DNA from: Dyadobacter frigoris
GTDB lineage: Bacteria > Bacteroidota > Bacteroidia > Cytophagales > Spirosomataceae
Assembly: GCF_005280585.1 (NCBI RefSeq)
Contig: NZ_SZVO01000004.1
Span: 62,001 to 126,000 of the forward strand
Direction of reading: 5' to 3'
DNA length: 64,000 nucleotides
Shown here: positions 35,350 to 43,686 of the stretch, one piece after another
How positions within the stretch are numbered: the stretch's first letter is position 1
Layout: every line of letters starts with the position of its first letter
The notes under the pieces: generated by a model
Told to the model about the DNA's origin: nothing
Database searches by the model: none
What the model saw: the letters and a program-made list of their open reading frames with translations, nothing else
Program-made: the position numbers and the translations under genes

Positions 35350-35960
35350 TGTTTCGGATAGTTAATTGTTGGAAAATTTGGACATAGAGACTCTGTTCAT
35401 CCAGGAAGGATAATTAAAAAGCTATCAAACCGGTAAGTACTAACTCTGAGGTCTCTTTTCGTGGTGGGGATTGGATGTAGAGGGTTTAGGGCATAGGCGT
35501 TTACGGATTTTTTGTGAAACAGCGATTTTATTTGGCCATTTTCATTGTGAACTGGTAATGGATTTTGTATTTTTTTTCAAAGTAATATTTAATTAGGTAA
35601 ATATTACTTTGAAAAAGCTAATAATTTTTATTTAATTTGTTGATTTTTGATGCTGAAATTTAGTCTTTTATAAATAATAATTTATACTATTTCAATTTTT
35701 AGCTTTATCTCCAACCTTGACTGTCTTTTTCTTGATCACAGAGCGCGAATGCGTCAATACATCGGAGTCCATGGTTCACAAACGAACTTAACCAGGTGAG
35801 GTCGATAACCTATCATCATATACGACACTTAACTTGTATACCTTTTTCAGGTTATTTTTTTGACTAAAAAAACGTTCGGTAAACCTCAACAACACAAAGA
35901 ATTATCCATTATAAGAGCGGATAAAGAGTTATCCTGATAATATCTTTGGCCACAGCGCCC
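35350..35960. other. AT-rich intergenic stretch
   Basis: About 600 bp upstream of the SusC remnant. It contains a TTGTATACC sequence at 35834-35842, like those at 5688 and 31291. No gene, RNA or clear repeat is seen. Confidence 0.35.
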
Positions 35961-36187
35961 GAAGCAGGCCGAAAGCCCGATCTGCAAATAAATTTTAGAG
36001 AGTTTGCCATCAAAATAGAGAAAAACGGATTTGAGGATACGTATGCCTAGTGCAAAAAGCAAAGTTCCCGGAAAATAATTAACCAGGTATTTTTTTGTGT
36101 AAAAAAGAAGAAATACAGGCTTAGCACCAGTCCGTTGAAAGCGCCTAACGCACTAAAAAAGAATAAAAGTTCTTTGCCAATATTCAT
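35961..36187 (-). pseudogene. N-terminal stub of a membrane-anchored AraC-type regulator
   Basis: From the ATG at 36187 the product begins MNIGKELLFFFSALGAFNGL and VLSLYFFFFTQK, then is frameshifted. Adding one A to the A7 run restores KYLVNYFPGTLLFALGIRIL and KSVFLYFDGKLSKIYLQIGL. This is the membrane-helix N-terminal half of the Bacteroidota AraC-family regulators that have several transmembrane segments before the DNA-binding domain. The homology stops near 35961, so the sensor is truncated and the helix-turn-helix part is missing. Too short for automatic calling. Confidence 0.6.
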
Positions 36188-36533
36188 GGATAATGCCCTG
36201 GTTATTTAGATATGCAATTAATTTTCTGAAAATGTATTGCAATATCGAATTGTTAGGCTAAAACGGAAAGAATACTTTTGTTTTTCTGAGTGAAAGTTAT
36301 TTCGTAACGTCTCTTTTGAAATATACACTTATTAAATTTTCTGATTTTGCTGCGTTGATTTCTATTCCGTGATAACTATCCGACGGATTTTAAATTCTCC
36401 GCCAAAGCTTTACCGAGAATTTCAGGCTCTAATTGGCTTATAACATTCAATGATTTGTTATTATGGTTTGGTATTCTATCAAGATTTTAATATTTTTATA
36501 TAATTCCTTTTAATAGTTCAAAAAGATTAACTT

Positions 36534-36704
36534 ATGTCAAAACTTCCCTGGGCAAAATATTTATTCGGCATTTGGATAGTTGCTATACCAGCCTGCCTGG
36601 TAGCAAAGTTCGTTACTAATAGTCTATTCATATTGGTGCCGTTTTCTATTGTTTTGTACTGGATATCCGTCCGAAGTTTAGCCAAAATAAAAGGCTATCA
36701 ATAA
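36534..36704 (+). CDS. Small membrane protein (56 aa)
   Basis: ATG at 36534 to TAA at 36702-36704. The product has two hydrophobic segments (YLFGIWIVAIPACLVAKF and LFILVPFSIVLYWI) and a short basic tail (SLAKIKGYQ), the profile of a two-helix inner-membrane peptide. It precedes the MutS-like gene by 82 bp on the same strand. No family is recognised; coding is inferred from the clean membrane topology and continuous frame. Confidence 0.45.
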   Translation: MSKLPWAKYLFGIWIVAIPACLVAKFVTNSLFILVPFSIVLYWISVRSLAKIKGYQ

Positions 36705-36785
36705 ATTATCTTTTATTCCAAAATAAACATATCTCTGGCTTTCCAGCCAACTATATCTTTTATTGGAAAGGAAAAAAATATCCCA

Positions 36786-38393
36786 ATGTTTATTTCAAAA
36801 AAGAAACTGCTTGCTCTGCTAAAAGCCAATTCGGGGAAGATAAAACAGGAAATTCTCGACTTTAATAAAATAGAGCGGTTTTTTATTTTGAGTGATAAAA
36901 AGGATTTTTATCAGGTCATTTCAGACCGGACTTTTCAGGACCTTGACATGAATGAGATATTTATGTTCATGGACCGAACGACTTCAAAAGTCGGGCAGCA
37001 ATTTTTGTACCAGGTGCTGAGAACTATTCCAGGCAGTAATGACAGAACTGAAAAGTTTGAAAAGATCAACCAGAGTCTGAAAGAAAATCCTGAGGTCCGG
37101 GATAATGTCTTACTTGAAATATCTGCATTAAACAAAAAAGATGCTTACTACATCCCGTCACTCTTTCTTGAAAACCATATCCAAAAACCAAAGTGGTTTT
37201 CGATTATTCCGCTCCTTTCTCTGGTGAGTGTATCTTCGGTTTTATTATCATTTATTTTTCCGCAGGTACTTATTTTTCTTGTTTTGTTACTGGCCGTTAA
37301 CTTTGGGATACATTACTGGAATAAGCTTAATTTGTATCAGTATAGTAGCTCAATCCCGCAATTATTAAGATTAAACCAGGCAGCTAAAAAAATTGTAACG
37401 TTCAAAGGTATGAAGGATTTGCATCCCGGTATCAGTGAATCGATTAAGGCAATAGATAGTCTGGGGATACAAATGTCACTATTTAAGCTTGAAGTAAAAC
37501 TACAAAGTGAGGTTGGCCAGGCCGTAGAATATTTGGTTGAATTAGTAAAAGCATTATTTCTGATAGAGCCGTTAGTGCTTTATAATGTCTTAAAAGAACT
37601 TGATTCAAAAAGGGTGCAGATACAGCAGGTCTACGAATATATAGGAGAAATAGATGCAGCTATGTCTATCAATTTTTTACGTGAAGACTTGCCATACTTT
37701 TGCTTCCCAACGATGATCCCGGATAAAAAACAAGTAACAGCAGTAGGGGTTTATCATCCGCTGATCTACCAATCCGTTCCGAATTCGATAGATCTAAATG
37801 AAAAATCAGCCTTGCTGACCGGATCAAACATGTCTGGAAAGACGACCTTCATTCGTACAATAGGTATAAATACAATCGCTGCTCAAACGATTAATACTTG
37901 CTTTTCAAAGGAATTTGTGACTCCTGTTTTTAAAATACATTCTGCAATCCGGATTTCTGATGACCTCTTAAATGATAAAAGTTATTATTTTGAAGAAGTG
38001 TTGACAATCAAAGACTTACTGAAAGAAAGTAACTCTGGTTTTGGAAATTTATTCTTGCTGGATGAGATATTTAAAGGGACAAACACGGTTGAACGAATCG
38101 CAGCCGGTAAGGCAGTTTTGACATACCTGAACAAGGGAAATAATATCACTTTTGTAGCCACGCATGATATGGAACTGGCTGAATTATTAAAAGATACTTT
38201 TTCTATGTTTCATTTCACCGAGATAGTCCGGGATGGCAATATTGTGTTTGATTATAAGATCAAACCGGGTAATTTAACCAATACGAATGCGATAAGGATT
38301 TTAGAATTAAATGATTACCCTAACGAAGTTATAGAAGAAGCCACTCAATTGGCCAGCCAGATTTACAATTATAAAATTAACGGCAATGATTAA
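36786..38393 (+). CDS. MutS-family ATPase with membrane segments
   Basis: 535 residues. The N-terminal half holds a MutS-like helical core (DRTTSKVGQQFLYQVLRTI) interrupted by two hydrophobic helices (about 140-178, LLSLVSVSSVLLSFIF and VLIFLVLLLAVNFGI). The C-terminal half is a MutS ABC-type ATPase with Walker A TGSNMSGKTT (345-354), Walker B LFLLDEIFKGTN and the H-loop FVATHDMEL. It has no mismatch-recognition or Smr domain. Such short, membrane-linked MutS homologues are common in Bacteroidota and are of unknown function, so a mismatch-repair role should not be assumed. It stands alone between the decayed zone and the DUF4397 operon. Confidence 0.85.
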   Translation: MFISKKKLLALLKANSGKIKQEILDFNKIERFFILSDKKDFYQVISDRTFQDLDMNEIFMFMDRTTSKVGQQFLYQVLRTIPGSNDRTEKFEKINQSLKENPEVRDNVLLEISALNKKDAYYIPSLFLENHIQKPKWFSIIPLLSLVSVSSVLLSFIFPQVLIFLVLLLAVNFGIHYWNKLNLYQYSSSIPQLLRLNQAAKKIVTFKGMKDLHPGISESIKAIDSLGIQMSLFKLEVKLQSEVGQAVEYLVELVKALFLIEPLVLYNVLKELDSKRVQIQQVYEYIGEIDAAMSINFLREDLPYFCFPTMIPDKKQVTAVGVYHPLIYQSVPNSIDLNEKSALLTGSNMSGKTTFIRTIGINTIAAQTINTCFSKEFVTPVFKIHSAIRISDDLLNDKSYYFEEVLTIKDLLKESNSGFGNLFLLDEIFKGTNTVERIAAGKAVLTYLNKGNNITFVATHDMELAELLKDTFSMFHFTEIVRDGNIVFDYKIKPGNLTNTNAIRILELNDYPNEVIEEATQLASQIYNYKINGND

Positions 38394-38470
38394 GCCGCAT
38401 TTATCATGTAATTCTAATTTTTTATTTCCTTTCAAGCATTGAGCAGATAACAGGTTTGATAAATTTTAGA

Positions 38471-38510
38471 CCTGCGGGCCGTTTCTGTATTTCAGAAAAC
38501 GGCCCGCAGG
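38471..38510. terminator. Terminator-like GC hairpin
   Basis: CCTGCGGGCCGTTT pairs with AAACGGCCCGCAGG (with a one-base bulge and a further CTG/CAG pairing), downstream of the MutS-like gene. There is no clear T tract, so it may be a bidirectional stop or mRNA stabiliser. Confidence 0.55.
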
Positions 38511-38559
38511 TGAGATAAAAATCTCTATAAATATTACGGGATGATGTAAGCTTTTTTGC

Positions 38560-38685
38560 TTATGTCAGCTGTGTATTTTCTTTTTTGCCATCGTATAATC
38601 TGCGATTGACTTTTCCGCTCAGTGATCTAAGAAATGCAAACACAACTATTCCGGTTACGACGCCTAATCCAATTATCTTTTTCAT
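38560..38685 (-). CDS. Small single-helix protein (41 aa)
   Basis: ATG at 38685 to TAA at 38560-38562. The product starts MKKIIGLGVVTGIVVFAFLR, a single hydrophobic helix, and continues with a basic tail (GKVNRRLYDGKKE). It lies on the same strand and 92 bp after the DUF4397 lipoprotein gene. No family is recognised. It is too short for standard gene calling; modest support from a clean signal-anchor-like start. Confidence 0.4.
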   Translation of the reverse strand: MKKIIGLGVVTGIVVFAFLRSLSGKVNRRLYDGKKENTQLT

Positions 38686-38777
38686 AGTTACAATATTTTA
38701 TTTTGAAAAATGCATCAATGTCAGATGCCCCGTAACACTTCCTGCAAAAAAGATACCAGCCATAATCCGTCGCCATT

Positions 38778-39587
38778 TTACTTAACCGGATGTTCCAGCA
38801 CTTTAACTCCAAAACCGGGAGAGCCGCTGATAAGTCCATGTGTAAAAACGGTATAAATTTTACCTGCTTCCAATGTTACAGAGGTTGCGCTGCCGGTAGT
38901 GTTGCCGTTGTCTGCTTTGGTAAAATTTAAATCGTAAATACCCGGACTAACATTTTGAAACGGTCCGAGAGACCATGCACTCAGCGTCTCTCCAGCAAGA
39001 GATGAGTTTGCTGCCCTGCCATAAGCAACATTGCTGAACAAGGCTGTTTTGCCGTTGAAAACGTTTATTGTTCCGTTTTCAGGCGAAAGATTAACAAAAC
39101 GAAGCTTGGCTTTCTGGGCATCCGGAGCTTCCAAATCATCATAGAAAAGGATCAGTGAATCCGATTTGTTATTACTTGTTCTGGCCGCCACAACGGTATG
39201 GTAAAAAGTTGCAATAGGGCCATTTGGCCTTCCGGTGGCAGAAAATGTTGCGCTGTTTCCAAACTGATAGGAAGCTTTATAACTTGTGTTGGTGCCTTCG
39301 GTAAAATTGATCTGTACATTACCAAAAACAGTTGGATAATAGGCCGACGCTTCATTAATTGCGACGGCAGCAGGGGTGATTTTATCTGTAAATGTCCAGA
39401 AATTAAGCGCTGTATTAATCGGTCTTGCATTAACAAAACTGATGAATGCGCTCAATGGCGGACGATCTGCCGCATCAACATCGAGATAGTCTGCGTCTTT
39501 GCAGGAAGAAAATCCGGTAAGCAGAACGGCGGCGATTATGGTCTGTTTCAGGAGCGAACCTGACCGAATGGTTTTATATAAATTCAT
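38778..39587 (-). CDS. DUF4397 domain lipoprotein
   Basis: 269 residues. A lipoprotein signal ends GFSSC (Cys29). The mature protein has two repeats of the DUF4397 beta-sandwich pattern (SAFISFVNARPINTALNFW and KLRFVNLSPENGTINVF), ending with VTLEAGKIYTVFTHGLISG. DUF4397 proteins are cell-surface or periplasmic and of unknown role. It starts 27 bp after the stop of the TonB-dependent receptor gene, so the two form an operon. It may be a surface partner of that receptor; this is inferred from position. Confidence 0.85.
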   Translation of the reverse strand: MNLYKTIRSGSLLKQTIIAAVLLTGFSSCKDADYLDVDAADRPPLSAFISFVNARPINTALNFWTFTDKITPAAVAINEASAYYPTVFGNVQINFTEGTNTSYKASYQFGNSATFSATGRPNGPIATFYHTVVAARTSNNKSDSLILFYDDLEAPDAQKAKLRFVNLSPENGTINVFNGKTALFSNVAYGRAANSSLAGETLSAWSLGPFQNVSPGIYDLNFTKADNGNTTGSATSVTLEAGKIYTVFTHGLISGSPGFGVKVLEHPVK

Positions 39588-39614
39588 TGGGATTGTTGTT
39601 AATGGGATTTGTTA

Positions 39615-42368
39615 TTAAAGTCTCGCCGTAATTCTGATGAAAGGCTGAATACCTGCACTTCCATTCTGGATTCCGATAATGGAGGGTTTACTAAGTGCAT
39701 TAAGTTTCGGGTCTGAATAGTCTCCCAGCTGATTGAAGGCATTGTTAACACCAATAGAGCCCTGCAATATTTTTGAGAAAGAATAAGCCACAGAAGCATC
39801 GACAACCCAGATCGGTTTCAGTTTTTGGTAGAAATAGTCCGGCTTCGGGAAAGTTGCATTTAAAGCGGAAGCATTGGTGACCGATCCGAAATAAATTGCC
39901 CGTGCCATGTAGGTTAGTTTCCCAATCTTATAGGTTCCTTGCAGATTGATCTTTTTGCCCGGAATATTCGACGTTACCCTTGCTTTTTCTCCATCATTAA
40001 AAATAATGTATTGATATGCTTCCAGTCCTTTGGGCGTGTTCACTTTGGTAACTTCAGTTTTTACAAAATTCGCTCCAAAAAGTAAGGTAAGCGCGCCGCG
40101 GCGGAATGGTGTTTTGTAGCTTCCCGTTAATTCCAGACCTTTTGTGCGGGTACTGAATGAGTTATAGAAAAATTTCGCCTGCGTAGTTCCGGTTTGTACA
40201 AATAGGCTCCTTACTTCCTGGGGTAAATTAACATCTGTTGCAGAAAAATTTCCTGTATTTCCAACACGATTATTGACATCGACAAGATAAGCATCGGCTG
40301 TAAATTCAAAATTTCTGAAAGGCTGCGTTGTGATGCCCAGAGTATAACCTTTTGATTTTTCCGGTATTAAAGTCGGAATGCCAAGCGCACGTGTTGCTGC
40401 ACTCTGATTGGACGCCGTTACCTGATCAATCGCCCGTCCCTGCTGAAAACTGGTCGACGTTTCGGTGTAGTAATACTGAGCCAGATCCGGCGCACGGAAA
40501 CCCGTATTATGTGATCCTCTGATACCCAACCAGTCCGTAATGCTGTATTTTGAAGCGACTTTGTAAGTTGTAACATTACCCAAACCCGAGAAACTTTCCA
40601 GTCTTAATGCTCCGGAGACAAGCCAGTTCTGGGTGAAATTCACTTCCACATCCGCATAACCTGCCAAAACAGAACGGTTCACGTTCACAGCATTTTCCGG
40701 TCGGAAACCAGCGTGAATCTGAGATCCGGGCGAAAGTCCGTTAAGTCCGATACTTCCTTCTTTCGTAGTATAAATAATTCCGCTGGCTGTTGTGTCCAGG
40801 CCAAAAACGGTCCGTAAATCAGCTTTCGAATAAGACGCTTCTTCTCCGGCGACAATTTGGTACGTTTCAACGCGATACTGTGCTCCAAATGCAACATTGA
40901 TTCCTTTCAGTGCTTTATCAAAATACCGGCTGATGTCAATACTGCCCGTATTTTGGCTCGCGTTGTAACTTCCTGCATCAAATGTAGTTGGCGTTTTTAA
41001 ACCCAGACTTGCGTTTAAAGAATTGGTAATAACATTGCCAAAATTATTCTTTCCATACACATTGGAGATATCAACCGACCAGTCTCGTATTTTTCCTTTA
41101 ATACCAACAGCAAGAGATTTATCGGTGATAACGTTTTCCATTTCAGGCAAAAAGCCATCCGGATACAAGAATGCATTATTGCGCTCAGTCCAGCCGGGAA
41201 GACGGTAAACTGCGGTAAATTGTGAATTACGATGGCTTATACCTCCAAAGGCGTAAACTTCTGCATTTTGTGCCAGCGGAATGGCGGCATTAAAAAACAA
41301 CAGCGCATCTTTTGCCTTGTTGGAGCCGCCGCCGCGCCTGTCGAAATAATGGCGGTCTATACCGCGGTCGGCCAAAATTTTCTCATCGATTTCTTTGGTG
41401 TAAATTGCGTCATAACTTCTGGTGTTGGCGCCGCCTCCGTAAATCGGTCCCAGGTAAAGTCCTGCCTGATCATTTCCGGGTAAAAGTGCCACGGCTTGCG
41501 TAGCAAATTCTGCGGTAGTATTCAGATATCCCCCGGTTTTGCCTAATGAAAATCCATAATTTGCATTCGTTCTTGTGGTGGTACCATCACCGCGACGCCT
41601 GGTGCTGGCCGTTGAACTAAGGGTAAGCTGATCCACATTTTTATTTAAAACGATATTTATAACGCCAGCAATCGCATCCGAACCATACTGGGCCGCTGCG
41701 CCGTCCCGCAGGATTTCTACCCGTTGTATTGAAGCGGTCGGGACGGAATTTAAATCATAACCCGTAGCACCATTTCCTAATCCACCCCAGTTAATATTCG
41801 AACTTTTGTGTCTTCGTTTTCCATTGACTAAAACCAGAACCTGGTCAACGCCCAGCCCGCGAAGCTGTGATAAATTCAAAGCAGAACCCGCATCTCCGGC
41901 ATTGCTTCCATTAACAGAATGGAAAGAGGGCGATACATACTGCAATAACTGTGTGATACTTACCTGAGGAGCGGATTCGAGCAGTGATTTTATGTCAATT
42001 ACATCAACCGGAACAGGTGAGTCGAGTTTCGTACGGTTCGCATTTCTGGATCCTACAACCTGAACTTCTCCCAGCGTGTGTGTGCCTGGGGCCAGCGAGA
42101 CATTATATTCATTGACAGATCCGATGCGGACTTCCTGCGCCGTGAAACCGATGAAAGAAAACACAAGTGTTTCTCCTTTGACAAGATTAAGGCTGAATTG
42201 CCCGTTTACGTCCGTGATGGTTCCTTGTCTGCTGCCTTTGATGGAAACGTTAACGCCGGGCAACGGACTGCCATCTTCGGAGGTGTGGACTGAGCCGGAA
42301 AGAATTCGCTGCTGCGCAAATGAGGAAAAAGATGCCAGCAGATAAAATAACAGGATAAATTTTTTCAT
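39615..42368 (-). CDS. TonB-dependent receptor (non-SusC type) with CPD-like domain
   Basis: 917 residues from the ATG at 42368; an ATG two codons earlier (42374) is equally possible. A signal peptide ending SFAQ precedes a CarboxypepD_reg-like domain (LSGSVHTSEDGSPLPGVNVS). The plug (ALNLSQLRGLGVDQVLVLVN, RVEILRDGAAAQYGSDAIAG) and a barrel with C-terminal aromatic-rich strands follow. It lacks the SusC VVxVGYG signature and has no SusD partner, so it is a siderophore/vitamin/metal-type receptor rather than a glycan importer. The 5' leader contains a structured RNA candidate. It is followed by the DUF4397 lipoprotein. The ligand is not deducible. Confidence 0.9.
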   Translation of the reverse strand: MKKFILLFYLLASFSSFAQQRILSGSVHTSEDGSPLPGVNVSIKGSRQGTITDVNGQFSLNLVKGETLVFSFIGFTAQEVRIGSVNEYNVSLAPGTHTLGEVQVVGSRNANRTKLDSPVPVDVIDIKSLLESAPQVSITQLLQYVSPSFHSVNGSNAGDAGSALNLSQLRGLGVDQVLVLVNGKRRHKSSNINWGGLGNGATGYDLNSVPTASIQRVEILRDGAAAQYGSDAIAGVINIVLNKNVDQLTLSSTASTRRRGDGTTTRTNANYGFSLGKTGGYLNTTAEFATQAVALLPGNDQAGLYLGPIYGGGANTRSYDAIYTKEIDEKILADRGIDRHYFDRRGGGSNKAKDALLFFNAAIPLAQNAEVYAFGGISHRNSQFTAVYRLPGWTERNNAFLYPDGFLPEMENVITDKSLAVGIKGKIRDWSVDISNVYGKNNFGNVITNSLNASLGLKTPTTFDAGSYNASQNTGSIDISRYFDKALKGINVAFGAQYRVETYQIVAGEEASYSKADLRTVFGLDTTASGIIYTTKEGSIGLNGLSPGSQIHAGFRPENAVNVNRSVLAGYADVEVNFTQNWLVSGALRLESFSGLGNVTTYKVASKYSITDWLGIRGSHNTGFRAPDLAQYYYTETSTSFQQGRAIDQVTASNQSAATRALGIPTLIPEKSKGYTLGITTQPFRNFEFTADAYLVDVNNRVGNTGNFSATDVNLPQEVRSLFVQTGTTQAKFFYNSFSTRTKGLELTGSYKTPFRRGALTLLFGANFVKTEVTKVNTPKGLEAYQYIIFNDGEKARVTSNIPGKKINLQGTYKIGKLTYMARAIYFGSVTNASALNATFPKPDYFYQKLKPIWVVDASVAYSFSKILQGSIGVNNAFNQLGDYSDPKLNALSKPSIIGIQNGSAGIQPFIRITARL

Positions 42369-42503
42369 AAACATGAATATTATTCAGGGTGAGCCGGAAG
42401 CCGGATGGCGGCAGGAAAAGATTAACCTTAAAGTAATACTGAGCGCTAAAAGGTCATATTTCCCTTATTCCGGTAATAGATATACGTAGCTTGAATTGTC
42501 TTA

Positions 42504-42631
42504 ATTCGGCGATGCGCCGACTTGTTAATACTGGTTGGTGAAAGTACGCCGGAGAGCCTGCAGTCCCGGGAGCAGCCAACACCTTTCAGTAAAACATCAG
42601 GCATTTGCCCTTTGCCGGCACATCGCCGAAT
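42504..42631 (-). ncRNA. Candidate structured 5' leader RNA upstream of the TonB receptor
   Basis: In the transcript direction, ATTCGGCGATGTGCCGGC (42631-42614) is complementary to GTCGGCGCATCGCCGAAT (42521-42504), giving an 18-bp closing stem with only G-U exceptions. Inside are a small hairpin (GGGC-AAAT-GCCT) and conserved-looking blocks GGTGTTGGC, CCCGGGACTGCAGG, CTCCGGCG and TTTCACCAACC. It ends about 135 nt before the receptor start codon. It does not match TPP, cobalamin, SAM or glycine riboswitch patterns that I know. It could be an unclassified cis-regulatory RNA or, less likely, a small inverted-repeat element. Confidence 0.5.
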
Positions 42632-42666
42632 CGATAGCGTAGTGTTGTAATAAATGAAGTGTTGAA

Positions 42667-43308
42667 TTATTTTCCTTTGACACTTGCTTTGGCTGGCGAT
42701 TGTGATGTAGAGGCAACAAGCGTTACATTCAGGTCAAAAGTGTCATCAATCGCTTTATCTCCGATGGACGAAAAGAAACTTTTTGAATTATATTTAATAC
42801 CGTATTGGGTTCGGTCAACAACAGCTTTGGCATTTGCTGTAAGTTTTTTGCTGTCGGTAGTAATTTCTGTCGGGAACGTTATTTCTTTGGTAATTCCCTT
42901 GATCGTCAGCTTTCCTTTTATGGTGTATTTGTTTGCGCCTGTTGGACTGGCAGATACAATTTCTAACTTTGCCACCGGATATTTTTCAACAGCGAAAAAG
43001 TCATCATTTTTTAAATGCGTAACAAGTTTAGCATTATATTCAGGATCTTTAATGTCCGTTACGAGGAGATCTTTCAGATTAATTTCCACATTTCCACCCG
43101 TTAATTTACCAGCGTTTAAAATAAGTGATCCACTTTTAATTGGTGCCGTTCCTGCATGTTCTCCGGTCACTTTTTTGGCATTCCAGATGAGTTTACTTTG
43201 TTGTGTATCAACTGCATAGGAAGTTTCTTTTACTTTCTTATCGATAGGATTGCTAAAAGATAGGCTGTAAGCCGTTAATGAGATCAGTGATAATAAAATC
43301 GTTTTCAT
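42667..43308 (-). CDS. YceI family protein, exported
   Basis: 213 residues with a signal peptide. The YceI lipocalin-like pattern is clear: YAVDTQQSKLIWNAKKVTGEH at the start of the mature part, then LTGGNVEINLKDLLVTDIKD and AKLVTHLKNDDFFAVEKYPV. YceI proteins bind polyisoprenoid lipids in a beta-barrel and are periplasmic; roles in stress and electron-transport contexts are reported for the family. A 24-bp element with a GTATAC core lies 41-64 bp upstream and recurs upstream of the second SusC gene. Confidence 0.9.
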   Translation of the reverse strand: MKTILLSLISLTAYSLSFSNPIDKKVKETSYAVDTQQSKLIWNAKKVTGEHAGTAPIKSGSLILNAGKLTGGNVEINLKDLLVTDIKDPEYNAKLVTHLKNDDFFAVEKYPVAKLEIVSASPTGANKYTIKGKLTIKGITKEITFPTEITTDSKKLTANAKAVVDRTQYGIKYNSKSFFSSIGDKAIDDTFDLNVTLVASTSQSPAKASVKGK

Positions 43309-43348
43309 AACTATGTTTTTTTGAGAGGTGATTATTAATTATATTAAA

Positions 43349-43372
43349 TCTATAGTTTTAGTATACTAATAA
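43349..43372. promoter_or_regulatory. Shared GTATAC-core element, copy 1
   Basis: TCTAT-AG-TTTTA followed by GTATACTAATAA. It includes the perfect palindrome TTAGTATACTAA (43358-43369) and is preceded by ATTAAATC. It lies 41 bp upstream of the YceI start. 21 of 24 positions match the copy at 48930. Likely an operator for a dimeric regulator. Confidence 0.55.
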
Positions 43373-43686
43373 ATTATAATAATGAGTACACTGAGCGGTA
43401 ATAATATTTTAGATGATTAATGATTTAGAATATCGGTTTAATCCCGGGAGCATTTTTCCCATTGGTGACCAGCATTTATTTTTATTAAAGCCGGATAGGT
43501 GGTTATCGGACTTTTATTATAGTCAGGAAAAGAGCAATCGTCAATCTTTTTTCCTGATTTACCAGCGGAGTGTCATTGTGGGACGATGCAAAGGTAAGGG
43601 TAAGATTTCCGGATTGTGAAAGATTTCCTGAACTATTTTGAAATGAATCGGGGAGAATGCCACCAAATCATTTTGTTTTGTGCTGT

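Noticed and set aside
36786-38393. Assigning the MutS-family gene as mutS or mutS2
   Set aside because: It lacks the mismatch-recognition and Smr domains and has membrane helices, so a repair role is unsupported.
43413-43619. A 68-codon plus-strand frame between two minus-strand genes
   Set aside because: No family resemblance, no signal or ribosome-binding site, and the region contains a minus-strand TACCTTTG box (43596-43589), so it is more likely the leader of the YceI gene.
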